Below are positions 6,408 to 6,705 of a stretch of 6,705 bases of DNA, one piece after another; within the stretch, counting starts at the first letter, position 1, and each line of letters begins with the position of its first letter. Location of the stretch: contig CAJXSA010000220.1 of NCBI GenBank assembly GCA_913060595.1, positions 1 to 6,705 of the forward strand. Direction: 5' to 3'. The notes under the pieces were generated by a model. That model saw nothing but the letters and a program-made list of their open reading frames with translations. It had not been told where the DNA came from and did not search any database. The position numbers and the translations under genes are program-made. This stretch comes from an uncultured Ignavibacteria bacterium. Its GTDB lineage: Bacteria; Bacteroidota; Ignavibacteria; SZUA-365.

Positions 6408-6468
6408 CGTCCTTCACTTGATGCGGGACGGTGAAAACAGTAGTTTTTTGCGTATCCGTTGAAGGACG
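6408..6468. repeat. Separated 9-base inverted repeat (CGTCCTTCA / TGAAGGACG)
   Basis: The arms at 6408-6416 and 6460-6468 are exact reverse complements separated by 43 bases. The left arm also overlaps a small bulged stem, GTGAA-AA-GG / CC-TTCAC (6399-6417). The T-run nearby (6444-6449) is not placed after a stem as in a terminator. It could be a pair of binding sites or an RNA leader structure, or chance. Confidence 0.35.
6417..6448 (+). promoter_or_regulatory. Candidate Bacteroidota-type promoter for the TIGR03790-like gene
   Basis: CTTG (6417-6420) and TAGTTTTT (6441-6448), 20 bases apart, resemble the TTTG / TAnnTTTG pair described for primary sigma factors of Bacteroidota. The start site would fall near 6452-6456, leaving a leader of about 85 bases. 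The match is imperfect (the final G of the -7 element is T). Confidence 0.3.
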
Positions 6469-6526
6469 TTTTCTCCTTTTCCTGTCTGCCTGACCTTCTT
6501 CGGCCATCTGACACATCCTCGTAACC

Positions 6527-6531
6527 AGGAG
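6527..6531 (+). promoter_or_regulatory. Shine-Dalgarno AGGAG for the partial gene at 6539
   Basis: AGGAG is followed by seven bases and ATG 6539, near-ideal spacing. It fixes the start of the partial gene and shows that Shine-Dalgarno initiation is used in this genome. Confidence 0.7.
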
Positions 6532-6538
6532 CACGCTC

Positions 6539-6705
6539 ATGTTCAGATTGCGCCTCATTGCTTTTCTGTGCCTTCTCCCCGTTTCCATTTTTGCCCAGGC
6601 CCCCGTCGATTACCGGGATGTCGGTGTCATCATCAACGAGAACGACAGCAATTCCGTCGCGATCGGCGAGTATTTCGTTGCAGAGAGAAACGTTCCTCTG
6701 CGCAA
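6539..6705 (+). CDS. N-terminus of a secreted TIGR03790-like protein (runs off the window)
   Basis: Fifty-five codons are visible before the window ends. Residues 1-21 form a clear signal peptide: basic MFRLR, core LIAFLCLLPVSIF, and a cleavage site near AQA. The mature start contains YRDVGVIINEND (25-36), then SVAIGEYFVAERNVPLR (39-55). From memory this resembles the opening of TIGR03790 proteins, a conserved family of unknown function in which a beta-strand ending in a V/N-rich segment is followed by S-xAIGEYY-xxxRxIP. The full family is several hundred residues, so most of the protein lies to the right. The start is supported by the AGGAG at 6527-6531. The gene is divergent from the secreted M14-like peptidase and shares its upstream region, so co-regulation is possible. 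That this is a real secreted protein is well supported; the family name is moderately supported. Confidence 0.75.
   Translation, partial: MFRLRLIAFLCLLPVSIFAQAPVDYRDVGVIINENDSNSVAIGEYFVAERNVPLR

Larger units (their letters stand above)
6347..6538. promoter_or_regulatory. Divergent intergenic region between the peptidase and the TIGR03790-like gene
   Basis: These 192 bases are markedly AT-richer than the genes and carry both promoters. The peptidase Shine-Dalgarno (GAGG on the minus strand) lies at 6353-6356 and the rightward AGGAG at 6527-6531. The region also holds a 14-base palindrome (6379-6392), a bulged stem (6399-6417), a separated 9-base inverted repeat (6408-6416 and 6460-6468) and a direct repeat GTGAAAA (6399-6405 and 6431-6437, 32 bases apart). 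No sigma54-type GG-N10-GC was found. Confidence 0.65.

Noticed and set aside
6399..6449. Rho-independent terminator from the bulged stem and the T-run at 6444-6449
   Set aside because: The T-run starts 26 bases after the stem and not directly behind it, and the location is upstream of genes on both strands.
1..6705. CRISPR arrays, tRNA or rRNA genes, transposases, attachment sites
   Set aside because: No regularly spaced repeats, no conserved RNA gene sequences, no transposase-like proteins and no flanking direct repeats were seen.

Overview
The window is a GC-rich bacterial segment with five complete genes and the start of a sixth. It probably comes from the Bacteroidota/Chlorobiota/Ignavibacteriota (FCB) group. 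The main clue is that two exported proteins end in a C-terminal module resembling the type A sorting domain of the type IX secretion system (T9SS), a system largely confined to that group. The high GC content and the choice-of-anchor-D-like repeats would fit a GC-rich lineage such as Kapabacteria or Rhodothermia. That finer placement is inference only.

Layout. (1) 10-1419, minus: an NtrC-type sigma54-dependent response regulator with receiver, AAA+ and Fis-type HTH domains. (2) 1420-1574: a divergent intergenic region. (3) 1575-5108, plus: three tightly packed genes. These are a classical short-chain dehydrogenase/reductase (SDR), a HAD-type phosphatase whose ATG overlaps the SDR stop (ATGA), and a large exported protein whose start lies inside the HAD gene. 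The exported protein carries a legume-lectin-like domain with what looks like a complete concanavalin-A-type metal site, then Ig-like modules, then a T9SS sorting domain. (4) 5144-6346, minus and convergent with a 35-base gap: a secreted M14-like zinc carboxypeptidase, also with a T9SS sorting domain. (5) 6347-6538: a second divergent intergenic region with several small inverted repeats. (6) 6539 to the window end, plus: the N-terminus of a secreted protein resembling the uncharacterised TIGR03790 family.

How the genes may work together. The SDR, HAD and lectin genes are so closely overlapped that they are probably one transcript, although two products are cytosolic and the third is exported. 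The lectin, the peptidase and the TIGR03790-like protein all have signal peptides, so the right-hand 3.7 kb encodes a secreted or surface set. A glycan-binding protein beside a peptidase could act in adhesion or polymer processing, but nothing in the sequence proves a shared pathway. The response regulator has no histidine kinase in the window, and I saw no sigma54 promoter in the intergenic regions, so its targets are unknown.

There are no rRNA or tRNA genes, CRISPR arrays, insertion sequences or clear rho-independent terminators. The points most worth a second look are the intact lectin metal site, the peptidase's loss of the usual Asn-Arg substrate-binding pair, the GAFTDA variant in the sigma54 activator, and the gene overlaps. 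I see no convincing evidence of a wholly new system.
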